A stretch of 48,780 nt of DNA, taken from positions 1 to 48,780 of IMG/VR virus record IMGVR_UViG_3300024520_000114, one strand, 5' to 3'. Below are positions 6,620 to 15,895 of the stretch, one piece after another. A model generated the notes under the pieces. It did not search any database. It was not told the origin of the DNA and was given only the letters and a program-made list of their open reading frames with translations. Every line of letters begins with the position of its first letter. Positions within the stretch are counted from its first letter, which is position 1. A program made the translations under genes and the position numbers. The stretch is from a virus.

Positions 6620-8021
6620 AATCATTGAGTTTTTAGAGAAGGAATACTTTGTGCCAGATAGCAGACAGCGTATAAACTTCGCTCAGTGGGGATGGCAAAA
6701 ACAGATACTAAGTGAATTGTTCCAAACGATGGATGGTGACAAACGCATGTATACAGGAGCAGTAATTTCAACACCGAGGCAGCAGGGGAAGTCGCTCATT
6801 CTCCAGTGTATTGGATTGTATATGCTGGTGTGTTGCGGTTATGGCCTCAACATCTACTCCATAGCGTGCGATAAAGATCAAGCTGCGTTAGTTCCTGAAC
6901 GGGTCAAAAAAGCCATAGCATTCAATCGTAATCTATCAGATCACATAAAGATTACCAGAGATGTGATGACCAATCCAACCAACGGCAATACCTGGACCAT
7001 CCTTACATCTGATAAGGCGTCGGCTCCTGGTATCACTGCCGATGTGCTTTTATGGGATGAACTGGCCCAACTTCCTGAACATTCGTGGAATCTTGTATAC
7101 TTGCTCCTACCTTCTCAGTCCGCCAGATCCCAGCCGCTGATGATAATAGCCTCCACTGTTGGCGAAGCTGAAGAGGGGCCGCTCAACGACTTCATGAAAC
7201 TCGGAAGGGACGGAGCCGAAAAGGAAACCTACCTTTACGAAACTACCGAACTCAAATCCCCGTTGACCAACAAAGCGCAGATCGAACGTGATAGAAAGAT
7301 TATGCCGCCTGCTGTATTCGCCAGGCACTACAGCAACTTGGTCATTCGAGGAGCGTCGTTTCTGTCAGATGATGATATAGAGGCAATAATTCGGCCAGTC
7401 TGGGAGAAACCGACCGATCTGAAGTATGCTGGAAACTTCATAGGCTGCGACTGGGGCTTAACGAAAGACAAATGTGCTATATCTAAAGTCACCAAAGCAT
7501 CTGATGATCTCTATATCGTGGATGGAATAAAGATATTTAGAGGGAGCAAGGCAGAACCAGTTGATCTGAATGAAGCCGCTGACACAGCCGAAGAAATGCG
7601 AGATAAGAAAACTCAAAAGGTACTGTTTGACAAGTGGCAGGCAGTCGCCACAATACAACGTTTCCAGAAAAAGTGGGGCAAAGATAAAGTCGATGGCTAT
7701 AATTTCACAGGCACCGGCAGGAAGCATCTGTTTCAGAATATACTTCCAATTATAAAAAACAGATGGCTTGCAATCTATAGCGATACTTTGCTGGACTGTT
7801 GGAAGGAAAGCTGCACGAATTGTTCGCAAAATATGGTGTGCCAGGAACAGGCGACTCATGAATTACTGCGGGAACTCCAGGGCTTGCAGTGTGATTCTGA
7901 TTTTAACGTTACGCATGGCAATCGCGGCGACGATGTTACTGTGGGGACGGCATTGGCATTGATACCGGCGGCAGAAGGTAAAACGCCCGACACGAAGGAA
8001 TACAAAGGCTATAGACTATGA
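6594..8021 (+). CDS. terL: Terminase large subunit
   Basis: This encodes 475 residues. The N-terminal ATPase has the Walker A motif TPRQQGKS at residues 60-67 and the Walker B motif LLWDE ending at Asp155-Glu156. The C-terminal RNase H-like nuclease begins with FIGCDWGLTKD (Asp286), followed by a second acidic site (LFDKWQA) and a late HGNRGDD motif. It cuts concatemeric DNA and drives packaging through the portal, using ATP. The length fits the family. It overlaps the small subunit by 26 bases and the portal gene by four. Two CxxC-like Cys groups (SCTNCSQNMVC) near residue 405 are a minor oddity. Confidence 0.95.
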   Translation: MGVITKKARIIEFLEKEYFVPDSRQRINFAQWGWQKQILSELFQTMDGDKRMYTGAVISTPRQQGKSLILQCIGLYMLVCCGYGLNIYSIACDKDQAALVPERVKKAIAFNRNLSDHIKITRDVMTNPTNGNTWTILTSDKASAPGITADVLLWDELAQLPEHSWNLVYLLLPSQSARSQPLMIIASTVGEAEEGPLNDFMKLGRDGAEKETYLYETTELKSPLTNKAQIERDRKIMPPAVFARHYSNLVIRGASFLSDDDIEAIIRPVWEKPTDLKYAGNFIGCDWGLTKDKCAISKVTKASDDLYIVDGIKIFRGSKAEPVDLNEAADTAEEMRDKKTQKVLFDKWQAVATIQRFQKKWGKDKVDGYNFTGTGRKHLFQNILPIIKNRWLAIYSDTLLDCWKESCTNCSQNMVCQEQATHELLRELQGLQCDSDFNVTHGNRGDDVTVGTALALIPAAEGKTPDTKEYKGYRL

Positions 8022-9478
8022 GATCTCTGTTCAGGAAAGCAGCGCAAGAAACTCTACCGCCAGTTACGGATGGGCGAAAAGGCAAGGCGTATGTCATAAC
8101 GACAACCGATGATGTTGTATCTCTGGAGAAACTGGAAAAGTACCAGATAGAGAAGTTCAAAGTTCCGGGCTTGAATGTAGATCCCGTGGTAATCAGTCAG
8201 ACGGAGATGAAGCTCAAGGGTCTGGAACTGAAACCGCACCCCTTCGATATGCCGCCGCTGATGGAATTGTGTGAGTCAAACGTAACTCTGGGAGCTATAG
8301 TGGCGCAGATAGCAACTGACGTTGCTGGATTGGGTCATACGCTACCGCTCAAGACTGACGCATCCGAGAACGCCGCTGAACTCGCTAAAATAGAGGCCTT
8401 CCTGGAAACGCCAAACTCTGAACGGCTTTCCTTGCGATACATACTAAAGGCGCTGTCCGATGACTGGGGTTGTCTTGGAAATTATGCTCTGGAAGTTATT
8501 TGGAATGCTAAGGACGAAGTTCAGGAAATTCGACATCTGCCTGTGCATAATATCTGGGTACATAAGGACGGGAATAAATATGCCAGGCTCACGAAGACCA
8601 AGCAGAAAGTAAACCAGCGATGGTATAGGCGTTTCGGATATGAGAACCAGGTTAATCAGGAAAATGGCCATGAAGGAACTATTGGATTCCAGCAGCGCGC
8701 GACTGATATTATCTATATGCACGACTACTATCGCAAATCGAAATACTATGGCGTCCCGAAGTCGATAACATCGCTTGGCGAGGTGCTTTCTCTGATAGGC
8801 ATACGAGACTTCCATCTGGGCTTTCTCAGAAATAACGGAGTCCCTGCTTATATGGTACAGGCAAAGGGCGAGTGGGATTCGTCTAACGTCCTCAAGGCGA
8901 TCAAAGAGTTTATGAATAAGGGTGTATTACGAGGCGGGGAATCTTACGCTACCCTGGTCTTGGAAGTTCCTGGCGGTGAAGGGAATGGATTAACATTTGA
9001 GCCGCTGACCGTTAAGTATGGAGAAACAGGTAACACATTCCGCGTATACAAGAAAAGCCTTCAGGAAGACGTATTGAGCGCGTACTCCATGCCACCCTAT
9101 AGGATAGGGATTGCCGAGGTAGGCAAGCTGGGCGGTACCAACATAATACCAGCTACGAAGATATACAAGAACGCTGTGGTCAGTCCGTTGCAGATGAGTC
9201 TCGAAGAGATGATCAACATGGTTCTGCGGGAAGGCCTGGGCGTTGAGTCATACAGATTCGACCTGAATGAGATGGACGCTAGCGACGAGATCACGCCACA
9301 GGACATTGACAGGCTGAGGCGCACCGCCGTTATAACAGCAAACGAGGGCCGGATGCTCCTAGAGCAAAAGACGCCGATGGAGTTAGCGCCATACGAAACC
9401 GGAGATATATTCCATATTGAAGAGAATTTGATTCAGGAGGGTGAGGTTGAGCCTTCTACCGATGGATCGGGGGGATGA
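8018..9478 (+). CDS. Portal protein, PBSX-type
   Basis: This encodes 486 residues and follows terL with a four-base overlap. The pattern LGAIVAQIATDVAGLGHTL, then DDWGCLGNYALEV, HLPVHNIWVHKDG, YYGVPKSITSLGEVLSLIG and FLRNNGVPAYMV matches PBSX-family portal proteins. The dodecameric portal forms the DNA channel at the capsid vertex, docks terminase during packaging and then receives the neck proteins. Length is normal for the group. The acidic C-terminal tail (about 25 residues) is probably disordered. Confidence 0.9.
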   Translation: MRSLFRKAAQETLPPVTDGRKGKAYVITTTDDVVSLEKLEKYQIEKFKVPGLNVDPVVISQTEMKLKGLELKPHPFDMPPLMELCESNVTLGAIVAQIATDVAGLGHTLPLKTDASENAAELAKIEAFLETPNSERLSLRYILKALSDDWGCLGNYALEVIWNAKDEVQEIRHLPVHNIWVHKDGNKYARLTKTKQKVNQRWYRRFGYENQVNQENGHEGTIGFQQRATDIIYMHDYYRKSKYYGVPKSITSLGEVLSLIGIRDFHLGFLRNNGVPAYMVQAKGEWDSSNVLKAIKEFMNKGVLRGGESYATLVLEVPGGEGNGLTFEPLTVKYGETGNTFRVYKKSLQEDVLSAYSMPPYRIGIAEVGKLGGTNIIPATKIYKNAVVSPLQMSLEEMINMVLREGLGVESYRFDLNEMDASDEITPQDIDRLRRTAVITANEGRMLLEQKTPMELAPYETGDIFHIEENLIQEGEVEPSTDGSGG

Positions 9479-9481
9479 GAA

Positions 9482-9754
9482 GTGATGATCAGAGATGCTC
9501 GTAGAGTAGATGGTGACAAAGCGATAATAGCATCAATGTATGTCAATCAGGTATGGAACATAGCCTCAGGTAACGGGCCGCTATCCAATTTAGCTCATCG
9601 TGATTTGAAACGTCGCAGAGTATCCGACGAAGTAGCTGAAGATTTAACTGTCCGACTACGAGAAATGCGGAATAGTAATCTGGGCAAAATCAAACTACGA
9701 ATGATGAGAAAGAATCTAAAAGCAGAGCAGGAAATAGGGCGGATACCGCTTTAG
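9482..9754 (+). CDS. Small basic protein between portal and MuF-like gene
   Basis: This encodes 90 residues from GTG 9482 (an ATG at 9485 is the alternative), preceded by GGGGGG. It is mostly helical and basic (KRRRVSDEVAEDL, then KIKLRMMRKNLKAEQEIG). It has no recognised domain. Its location within the portal-to-capsid block suggests a head-related role, which is inference only. Confidence 0.6.
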   Translation: MMIRDARRVDGDKAIIASMYVNQVWNIASGNGPLSNLAHRDLKRRRVSDEVAEDLTVRLREMRNSNLGKIKLRMMRKNLKAEQEIGRIPL

Positions 9755-9773
9755 CCCTGTGAGGGAATTTCAA

Positions 9774-11738
9774 ATGTGTCAGGACGCAACACTACATAAA
9801 ACTATAGACCCGACAGCCCCAGTGCTTCTACCGCTTCACATGCAAAAGGGCGAATCCGACGAGGTGCGCGCCCTGAAGCGCAAGATCCGCCGGAAGATGA
9901 TCGAGGCGGAGCGCGAACTTCTCGTGGCTGTGAACAAATGGATGAAGGCACTGACTGAGCAGGTGATGGAGGGTTACGACACAGCGGAAGATACCACGAT
10001 ATTCAAGGCTGATGGCGTGGACATCTTCGTTGAGGGCCTGGTTGACTGGGAGCTTGCCGTTGCAGGCGGTATCGCTATCACGAAGCCTGCTATATCGAAC
10101 GCATTTGGCGCTGGCGGGAATATAGCCTTTGACCTGGTGGGATTCGTGCCGTTCCCGTTTGATCCGCTGAAGGTAGCCTCCGCAGCTCTCGTTGATGAAA
10201 TCTGCTCCAATATGGTGACTGCTGTTACTGACGAGACTCAACGAGCGATCAATCAGGTTATCAGGAAGGGTATCGAACAGGGCAAAAGCAGATTAGCTAT
10301 CGGTAGGGAACTCAGGCCGAAGGTTGGGCTTTCACAACAGATGATCGGATGGTCTGCAAATAGGGAAGAGAAGCTTTTGATAGATGGCTTTTCACGAGCG
10401 CAAGTTGACAAGAAGATAGCCGCCTATGATCGTAAGTTACACCGTATCCGTAATGAGAGCATAGCAAGGACAGAATCCGCCAGGGCGATGAACGCGGGAC
10501 AACTACAGGGCTTCGCTGAGGCTGGTGTTGAAAAGGTGTTTTGGTTTGCTCTGTTTGACAGATGCCCTATATGTGATCCGCACGATGGGGAAGAGTTTAC
10601 GATACGCACCAGTCAAGGAGTGCTTCCGTTCCATGTGCAATGCTATGATAAATTAACTGAAATGTATACAGAACACGGATGGCAGCCCATTAAGGATGTC
10701 GAAAAAGGAACGTCGGCATTAACTCTTAATCCCGAAACTAAAGACCTCGAATGGCATGATGTCGTTGCGACAACCACGCATCACGAAAGCCATTTATACC
10801 ATATCACCAACCAGCAGCATTCGGTTGACATGATGGTTACGGAAGACCATCCATTTTTCATATATAAGCGTGTACAAAAGGATGGAACCAGGCGGCTAGA
10901 ACCGAGGGTTGTGGACGGAATACATAACCTCGACAGCGAGTCCGCGTTCTATCTATCTTCGCAATGGCAGGGCAATAATCCGCTGATAATCCCCGTCAAC
11001 GGGCTTCAATTCAGGGCGGATGAATATTGTGTTCTGATGGGCTACTATCTATCCGAAGGGAGCGTAGTCCAACGAGAATCGGGACGCTATCAGATTAGTA
11101 TTCACCAGCAAACTCACTTATTCGAGATGTGGGATGATCTCAAGAATCTTCCGGTTAGAAAGCTCTGGCTTGGGAAAAACAAAATTTACATTCCTGATAA
11201 TTTACTCGGTGAACACCTTATGCAGTTCGGGAAAAGTCACGAGAAATTTATTCCTGATGAAATCAAGCGACTGGCTCCGCAATATATCAGAATATTTCTT
11301 GATGCTTACAGGCTTGGTGACGGAACGGTTAGAAAAGGAAAGAACTGGAAGGACGCTAAGTTTGCCGATAGCGCTTCATACTGTACTTCATCAAAGCGTA
11401 TGGCGGATGATCTTGGTGAATTGATTATAAAGAGCGGTAAAGCAGTCAGTTATCGTCTTGAAGCGCGTGCTGGTCGGATGCAAGAATTTGCGAATGGTAC
11501 ATATATGATCAATCACGATATTTGGTTAGTATATGAATTGACGAGTAAATACAGGATGTTCACCAATATGAATACACAAAAGGTCGAATATAATGATTAC
11601 GTTTATGACGTTGAAGTCGCCCAGAACCATACAATACTGACCAGGCGAAACGGTAAAGTTGTTTGGGGGAGTAACTGCCGGTGTATGTGGTTGACAGAGA
11701 AGTTTGCCAGCCAGGGACCGAAGCTGGAAGCGGCATAA
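9774..11738 (+). CDS. MuF/SPP1 gp7-like head morphogenesis protein, intein-containing
   Basis: This encodes 654 residues before splicing. ATG 9774 is chosen over GTG 9759 because GAGGGA sits seven bases upstream of it. Residues 1-289 and 635-654 form the extein of about 309 residues. It shows the MuF-like helical region ending IARTESARAMNAGQLQGF, then DRCPICDPHDGEEF and, after splicing, FHVQ-CRCMW, equivalent to the conserved 'HP.CRC' motif. These minor head proteins bind the portal and may enter the host with DNA. Residues 290-634 are an intein. Without splicing the Cys motif is broken, so function probably depends on excision. Position after the portal fits the family. Confidence 0.9.
   Translation: MCQDATLHKTIDPTAPVLLPLHMQKGESDEVRALKRKIRRKMIEAERELLVAVNKWMKALTEQVMEGYDTAEDTTIFKADGVDIFVEGLVDWELAVAGGIAITKPAISNAFGAGGNIAFDLVGFVPFPFDPLKVASAALVDEICSNMVTAVTDETQRAINQVIRKGIEQGKSRLAIGRELRPKVGLSQQMIGWSANREEKLLIDGFSRAQVDKKIAAYDRKLHRIRNESIARTESARAMNAGQLQGFAEAGVEKVFWFALFDRCPICDPHDGEEFTIRTSQGVLPFHVQCYDKLTEMYTEHGWQPIKDVEKGTSALTLNPETKDLEWHDVVATTTHHESHLYHITNQQHSVDMMVTEDHPFFIYKRVQKDGTRRLEPRVVDGIHNLDSESAFYLSSQWQGNNPLIIPVNGLQFRADEYCVLMGYYLSEGSVVQRESGRYQISIHQQTHLFEMWDDLKNLPVRKLWLGKNKIYIPDNLLGEHLMQFGKSHEKFIPDEIKRLAPQYIRIFLDAYRLGDGTVRKGKNWKDAKFADSASYCTSSKRMADDLGELIIKSGKAVSYRLEARAGRMQEFANGTYMINHDIWLVYELTSKYRMFTNMNTQKVEYNDYVYDVEVAQNHTILTRRNGKVVWGSNCRCMWLTEKFASQGPKLEAA
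10641..11675 (+). mobile_element. Intein with LAGLIDADG-type homing endonuclease
   Basis: The 345-residue insert starts at Cys290 (CYDKLTEMYTEHGW, a Hint block A). It has block B VTEDHPFFI with the T-x-x-H pair, and ends with YDVEVAQNHTIL and NGKVVWGSN. The first extein residue after it is Cys. Two LAGLIDADG-like motifs are present: LMGYYLSEG and FLDAYRLGDG. Both retain an acidic residue, so the endonuclease may be active. The usual penultimate His is Ser here (GSN), a known but less common variant. Splicing would be autocatalytic, and the endonuclease would cut intein-free alleles. Confidence 0.95.
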
Positions 11739-11753
11739 GGAAGAGGAATCGCG

Positions 11754-12458
11754 ATGAAACGCATCGAAGACAAAGAATTAGTACCAATCGAAGACCTAAC
11801 ACAGGACGATGTGACGAAAGCCGAGTCCGCTGACCTGCTAACGTATCGCTTGAAGTTCTGCCAGGTATTCAAGAAACGGGAGCGAGCGAATAAGCCTACA
11901 GATATGATGTTGCCCGGTTATGCGTTCCTGGCGGCGGAAATGAAAGATCGCGGGCTGGTCTGGAAATCGCAAGAGATTGATCTGGAGTTATTTCGCGCAC
12001 AGATAGCGGTCGGATTGAAGCCGCGTATCCCGGACGAAGATAACGAATCGGAGGAAGAGGAGGTCATTCAGGACGCTCCTGATATAGAGAAAGAAGCAGT
12101 AGACGTAAGTATCATATCCAAATCGGATGATGATGAGCGGATAGTGTTCGGCGTGGTTTACGAGCCGGACGAAGAGGACACACAGGGCGATTACGCCACA
12201 GCGGAAGAGATACGGAAGGCCGCGTATAGTTTTATGGAGAACGGCCAGACGTATCACGTTATGCACAAAGGCGCTGCGGTTCCTGTATGCGTCCTGGAGT
12301 CCTATCTTGCTCCTGTCGAGTTCCAGATGGGGGAAGAGACGGTTAAGAAAGGAACGTGGCTGCTAGGGTCCAGGATTCCCGAAGGGGAGATGTGGGCTGA
12401 TATAAAGTCCGGCGAACTGGCCGGATATTCGATGGGCGGCACCGGGGACAGGGTATAG
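11754..12458 (+). CDS. XkdF-like prohead serine protease
   Basis: This encodes 234 residues from ATG 11754 behind AGGAAGAGGA. Residues 125-234 match the XkdF-like family (Peptidase_S78_2): IVFGVVYEPDEEDTQGDYAT, then FMENGQTYHVMHKG and a C-terminal EGEMWADIKSGELAGYSMGG. The conserved His (YHVMHKG) and Ser (GYSMGG) would be catalytic. The N-terminal 100 residues are helical and acidic. The enzyme would process scaffold and capsid during maturation. It sits just before the probable scaffold and capsid genes as expected, but a strong hairpin separates it from them. Confidence 0.8.
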   Translation: MKRIEDKELVPIEDLTQDDVTKAESADLLTYRLKFCQVFKKRERANKPTDMMLPGYAFLAAEMKDRGLVWKSQEIDLELFRAQIAVGLKPRIPDEDNESEEEEVIQDAPDIEKEAVDVSIISKSDDDERIVFGVVYEPDEEDTQGDYATAEEIRKAAYSFMENGQTYHVMHKGAAVPVCVLESYLAPVEFQMGEETVKKGTWLLGSRIPEGEMWADIKSGELAGYSMGGTGDRV

Positions 12459-12491
12459 AGCCGCAAGTTCTAAGCTGTAGTTGAGATCGCT

Positions 12492-12553
12492 ATAGGGCGG
12501 ATGCTCAAGCTGATAGTTAGAAGCTAACAGTTTGAGTGTCTGCCCTATTTTTG
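12492..12553 (+). terminator. Long hairpin with U-tract (intrinsic terminator)
   Basis: ATAGGGCGGATGCTCAAGCTG (from 12492) pairs along about 21 positions with the arm ending TGCCCTAT at 12548, allowing several G-U pairs. A small TTAG/CTAA stem sits in its loop. TTTTT follows directly. The shape is that of a rho-independent terminator or strong attenuator. It lies inside the head operon between protease and scaffold genes, so it may set capsid expression relative to upstream genes. Confidence 0.75.
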
Positions 12554-12595
12554 TTGGATTTTCGCAACCTTACGCTAAAGAGCGCGGAGGTAATT

Positions 12596-13543
12596 ATGAA
12601 GAAAAAGAAGCAGTTGAAAAATATGGACATCGATGAGGTCAGTCTTGTGGACAGGCCTGCTAACAAGCGCAAGTTTCTGCTTATCAAGCGAGAAGACGGC
12701 GAAGTTACTGAATTGACGATCAAGACTGACGGCACTTTCGATGGTACGACCTTGTCCGTCAACGGTGAAGAGGCAGACGACCTCAAAGCTTTCTGGTTTT
12801 CGTTATGGCCCCCGGATGATTTCGATCAGGGCATGATGATGGGAAGCTACACCGTATCGGAGACGGACGGAGCCGAGTTTGATCAAGAGACAACGTTTAA
12901 CCTGAAGAAAGGAATGAACACGATGAAACAGATCACACTCGGAGCATTATTGAAATCACTTAACGTAGACGCCGCCAGTCTGAGCGAAGAACGTACAGCC
13001 GAGGTGGAGTCTTTACTGAAATTCGTCAACATGATGCCGCCAGAAGATGCAGCAAGCGCGCTGAATATCATCAAGGCGTCATTGGTTAAGGAAGAAACGC
13101 CAGCAGAAGGCGAGCCTCCAGCCGCTGATGAGACTGCAGAAGAGATGGATCCGGAGAAGGTCGTGGAGATCAAGTCTGCAATGACGCAGCTTAACGAGAT
13201 GCTTCCTGAAGGCGAGAGGTCTGTACTGAAGACAGCGGAACCGGACAAAATGGATGTTATCCTTGCCGCTATCGCTGGCATCAACAAGACCGAAGATCAG
13301 AAGCCTGCCGATAAAGACGCTGCGCCAGATTCGGCGGCGGATATTCTGAAAAGGCTAGTCAAGGTAGAGAAGACTACCGGCGTCACTGATGACGAAGACG
13401 AAGAAGCCGAAGAGACGCCGACTCCAATGGAGCTATACACTAAGCTGACTAAGGAAGACAAATTGGCCAAGTTCGGCACACTCTACGGCAAAACTCAGGC
13501 TAACATGGGCTTCGATCTCAAGGAGTATTTAGAAGGTCAATAG
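12596..13543 (+). CDS. Probable scaffold protein
   Basis: This encodes 315 residues from ATG 12596, which has GGAGG at 12586-12590. An upstream in-frame ATG at 12536 lies within the terminator arm and is rejected. The N-terminus carries DIDEVSLVDRPANKRKFLL, a motif often found in protease/scaffold proteins of phage heads. The rest is acidic, low in aromatic residues and helical, with Ala/Glu/Pro-rich linkers. That is typical of internal scaffolds, which are removed by the prohead protease. It precedes the major capsid gene directly. A fused decoration or structural role is the alternative. Confidence 0.6.
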   Translation: MKKKKQLKNMDIDEVSLVDRPANKRKFLLIKREDGEVTELTIKTDGTFDGTTLSVNGEEADDLKAFWFSLWPPDDFDQGMMMGSYTVSETDGAEFDQETTFNLKKGMNTMKQITLGALLKSLNVDAASLSEERTAEVESLLKFVNMMPPEDAASALNIIKASLVKEETPAEGEPPAADETAEEMDPEKVVEIKSAMTQLNEMLPEGERSVLKTAEPDKMDVILAAIAGINKTEDQKPADKDAAPDSAADILKRLVKVEKTTGVTDDEDEEAEETPTPMELYTKLTKEDKLAKFGTLYGKTQANMGFDLKEYLEGQ

Positions 13544-13587
13544 GCGGCTTTTGTCGTCTGTTTTAATATAAATAAGAGGTGAATCAA

Positions 13588-14727
13588 ATGCTATCAAATG
13601 AAAATCTCCTGCGTGGTTTGCGTAAAGACGACCTGCTGAAAAGCACCGTGTCTTTACCCAATATAGCGCTTGAAGCCGAAGAAGCTAACGCCTTCATAGA
13701 TGTAGTCTATGATGAATCTGTGCTATGGAAAAACGTCAACTTCATTCGGATGAATAAGAACGAGAAGAACATCCGGCATCTGGGTATTGATGACCGGATT
13801 CTGTTCGCTGGCACAATCCAGCAGGCGGACTACGTGACAACGCTGACCGAGAATCTGATCGGCCTGGCTGCTAAAGAGCTTGTAGGCATTATACCCATCA
13901 AGGACGTTGACCTTGAGGATCTGCCAGAAGGTCCGGGATATTTCGATCACGTCATGGACATGGCTGCAAAGAAGATCTCCAACGAGCTTGAGGAAGTGGC
14001 GCTCATAGGTGACACCTCAACAGCCAGTGGGTTCGGAGCCAGAGATGCAAGAAAGCAGATGGACGGCTGGTTCCGCCAGCTTGACAACAGCCAACTTACT
14101 GGCACCGAGACATACAACAACACCGTCACAGGATCAGCCGTCATGCTTGATGCTTCAAACACAATCAACGGCGGAAACTATGGCGACCATACTGGCGATT
14201 ATCAGCTTGCCGGTAACATTGCAGAACAGGACGATACAAGCGGACGTTGGGAATTCAAGATGGCGAAGATGATCAGGAGCCTCCCAACAAAGTACCTGCA
14301 AAAGTTCGGACTCAACGAACTGAAGCTGTACATGGCGCCTACAGTAGAGTCGATCTATGTTGAGGCCCTGGAAAGCAGAGCGACCAAGTTTGGCGATGAC
14401 GCCATACAGGGCGGCCAGGTTATGCGGTATCATAACAGGCCAATAGTATCCACGCCGTCAATACCACTGACTATGGAAGCTACCAGCGGCAACATCACGA
14501 AGGATAACTTCGACGCTACCAATGGTACTTACAGTTTTGTCCTGTACACCCCGTCGGTCAACCTGGCAGTGGGTATGCAGCGCAACATCAAGATAGAGCT
14601 TCAGCGGGACGCCATCAACAGGCAGACCTATATCGTTTATACGATCAGGTTTGACGCAAAGGTTGAGGACGTGGCTGCCGCTGTAATACTCAAGAGAGTG
14701 GTATATGACGCTGATTTCAGTCAGTAG
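13588..14727 (+). CDS. Major capsid protein (HK97-fold)
   Basis: This encodes 379 residues. ATG 13588 is chosen because AGAGGTGA lies seven bases upstream, so the in-frame GTG 13579 is part of that site. The order portal, MuF, protease, scaffold and this gene is diagnostic. The sequence shows an N-arm followed by IRHLGIDDRILFAG, an E-loop/spine-like region, and a C-terminal P/A-domain pattern (KLYMAPTVESIYVEALE, then VMRYHNRPIVSTP and an RFDAKVEDVAAAVILKRV end). It assembles the icosahedral shell. Codon use is regular and strong, as expected for a highly expressed gene. Confidence 0.85.
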   Translation: MLSNENLLRGLRKDDLLKSTVSLPNIALEAEEANAFIDVVYDESVLWKNVNFIRMNKNEKNIRHLGIDDRILFAGTIQQADYVTTLTENLIGLAAKELVGIIPIKDVDLEDLPEGPGYFDHVMDMAAKKISNELEEVALIGDTSTASGFGARDARKQMDGWFRQLDNSQLTGTETYNNTVTGSAVMLDASNTINGGNYGDHTGDYQLAGNIAEQDDTSGRWEFKMAKMIRSLPTKYLQKFGLNELKLYMAPTVESIYVEALESRATKFGDDAIQGGQVMRYHNRPIVSTPSIPLTMEATSGNITKDNFDATNGTYSFVLYTPSVNLAVGMQRNIKIELQRDAINRQTYIVYTIRFDAKVEDVAAAVILKRVVYDADFSQ

Positions 14728-14758
14728 TAATCGCTGACATTCAGTAACAGGTGATCTT

Positions 14759-15031
14759 ATGTTTATAATAGAAAACAATGGCGTCTCCCGTAAGTTCTCT
14801 ATCAACGGGCGGCCATATTTCATGAGAAGAGGCGGGATCAAGCGTACTGATGATCGCGAATTTGCAGAAGCTATGAACGCACAGCGTCATGTCATAGTCA
14901 GAGGGCTGGATGATATTGACAACATGAAGATCGGCGCTCTCAGGCATCATGCAAAGGTTCGCGGCGTAACGCTTAAGCGCGGTGATAAAGCCAACGATAT
15001 AAGGTTGAAGCTCCGCTCCCTCGCTTCCTAA
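14759..15031 (+). CDS. Hypothetical protein after the capsid gene
   Basis: This encodes 90 residues from ATG 14759 behind ACAGGTGAT. The N-terminal half is beta-rich (MFIIENNGVSRKFSINGRPY). The C-terminal half is basic (IGALRHHAKVRGVTLKRGDK), with an ADIR/NDIRLKL pattern like the SAP-type or HeH-type helix-extended loop-helix found in phage head-tail proteins. A DNA-binding or connector-associated role is plausible but unproven. Confidence 0.6.
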   Translation: MFIIENNGVSRKFSINGRPYFMRRGGIKRTDDREFAEAMNAQRHVIVRGLDDIDNMKIGALRHHAKVRGVTLKRGDKANDIRLKLRSLAS

Positions 15032-15052
15032 TATGAAAGAGGTGTAGATGTA

Positions 15053-15895
15053 ATGGCTGAGGAATTTAATGGCACTCTTGACGCCGGGCTTGCATCAACT
15101 TTGAAGACCGGCTACGAAACGGATCAAATCCATGTATCGAAAACAGGTAACGACAGCAACGGCGGATCCAGAATAGCTCCGTTGCTCACAATCACCGCCG
15201 CGTTTGCTGCTGTAACCGCCGCAAAGAAGACCATCCGCGTAGGGCCTGGAGTCTACGAGGAGGCTGCTGGCTTGACGTGGCCGACGATCAGCGGCGTGAA
15301 ACTCATCGGTGATCATCCCAAGTGGACGACTGAGATCGCTCTCGCTTCAGGGCACGGCGCTGATCAGGTGATCAACGTCGCTCCTGGCGTCCAGACCTCC
15401 ACTTTCGAGCTAACGATAATGAATCTCCGGATCAACCATGACGAGGCGGGGCTTGACGGGATACTGCTCAATAATACGTCAATGACCAAGAAACTCAACG
15501 CCTATCTGGATGCTGTTGGCGGAGACGCCGATTCTGATAGCGATTCATTTATCACGCTAACTCATACTGATACGGATAACGCCATTCGTATCTATTGGGG
15601 AGGCCCGCGCAACGGTGAGGTCGATGGTCGCATAGCCTGGAACGTTGGGAACGCAGGCGACAGACTCTATGTGGAGCAGGCATACCTCATGGGCGGCATC
15701 GTGGTCGGCGCTGGAGCTATTGCAGCTACTTTGCGCTTGAGAGACTGCGTCGTGAAGCACGCTGGGGTCACTGGTGGCAATGCAGCGACCCTGGTAACGA
15801 CCATGAGTTGCTTCTCACTGACAGGCACGACTTTCGCCGCTCTTGATGGCGACGACATCGCTGGCTCAATCACAGGTGAGCTTATCCTGCCGTAA
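15053..15895 (+). CDS. Right-handed beta-helix-like protein
   Basis: This encodes 280 residues from ATG 15053. The opening IHVSKTGNDSNGGSR, then PLLTITAAFAAVTAAKKTIRV and GPGVYEE, is typical of DUF1565/pectin-lyase-like beta-helix proteins. The rest alternates short strands and turns. No signal peptide is present. A capsid decoration, whisker or appendage role is possible because it follows the major capsid protein; such folds are otherwise typical of spikes. Catalytic residues cannot be identified. Confidence 0.6.
   Translation: MAEEFNGTLDAGLASTLKTGYETDQIHVSKTGNDSNGGSRIAPLLTITAAFAAVTAAKKTIRVGPGVYEEAAGLTWPTISGVKLIGDHPKWTTEIALASGHGADQVINVAPGVQTSTFELTIMNLRINHDEAGLDGILLNNTSMTKKLNAYLDAVGGDADSDSDSFITLTHTDTDNAIRIYWGGPRNGEVDGRIAWNVGNAGDRLYVEQAYLMGGIVVGAGAIAATLRLRDCVVKHAGVTGGNAATLVTTMSCFSLTGTTFAALDGDDIAGSITGELILP

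Noticed and set aside
12536-12595. Upstream in-frame ATG for the scaffold gene
   Set aside because: It lies within the terminator arm; ATG 12596 has a proper GGAGG.
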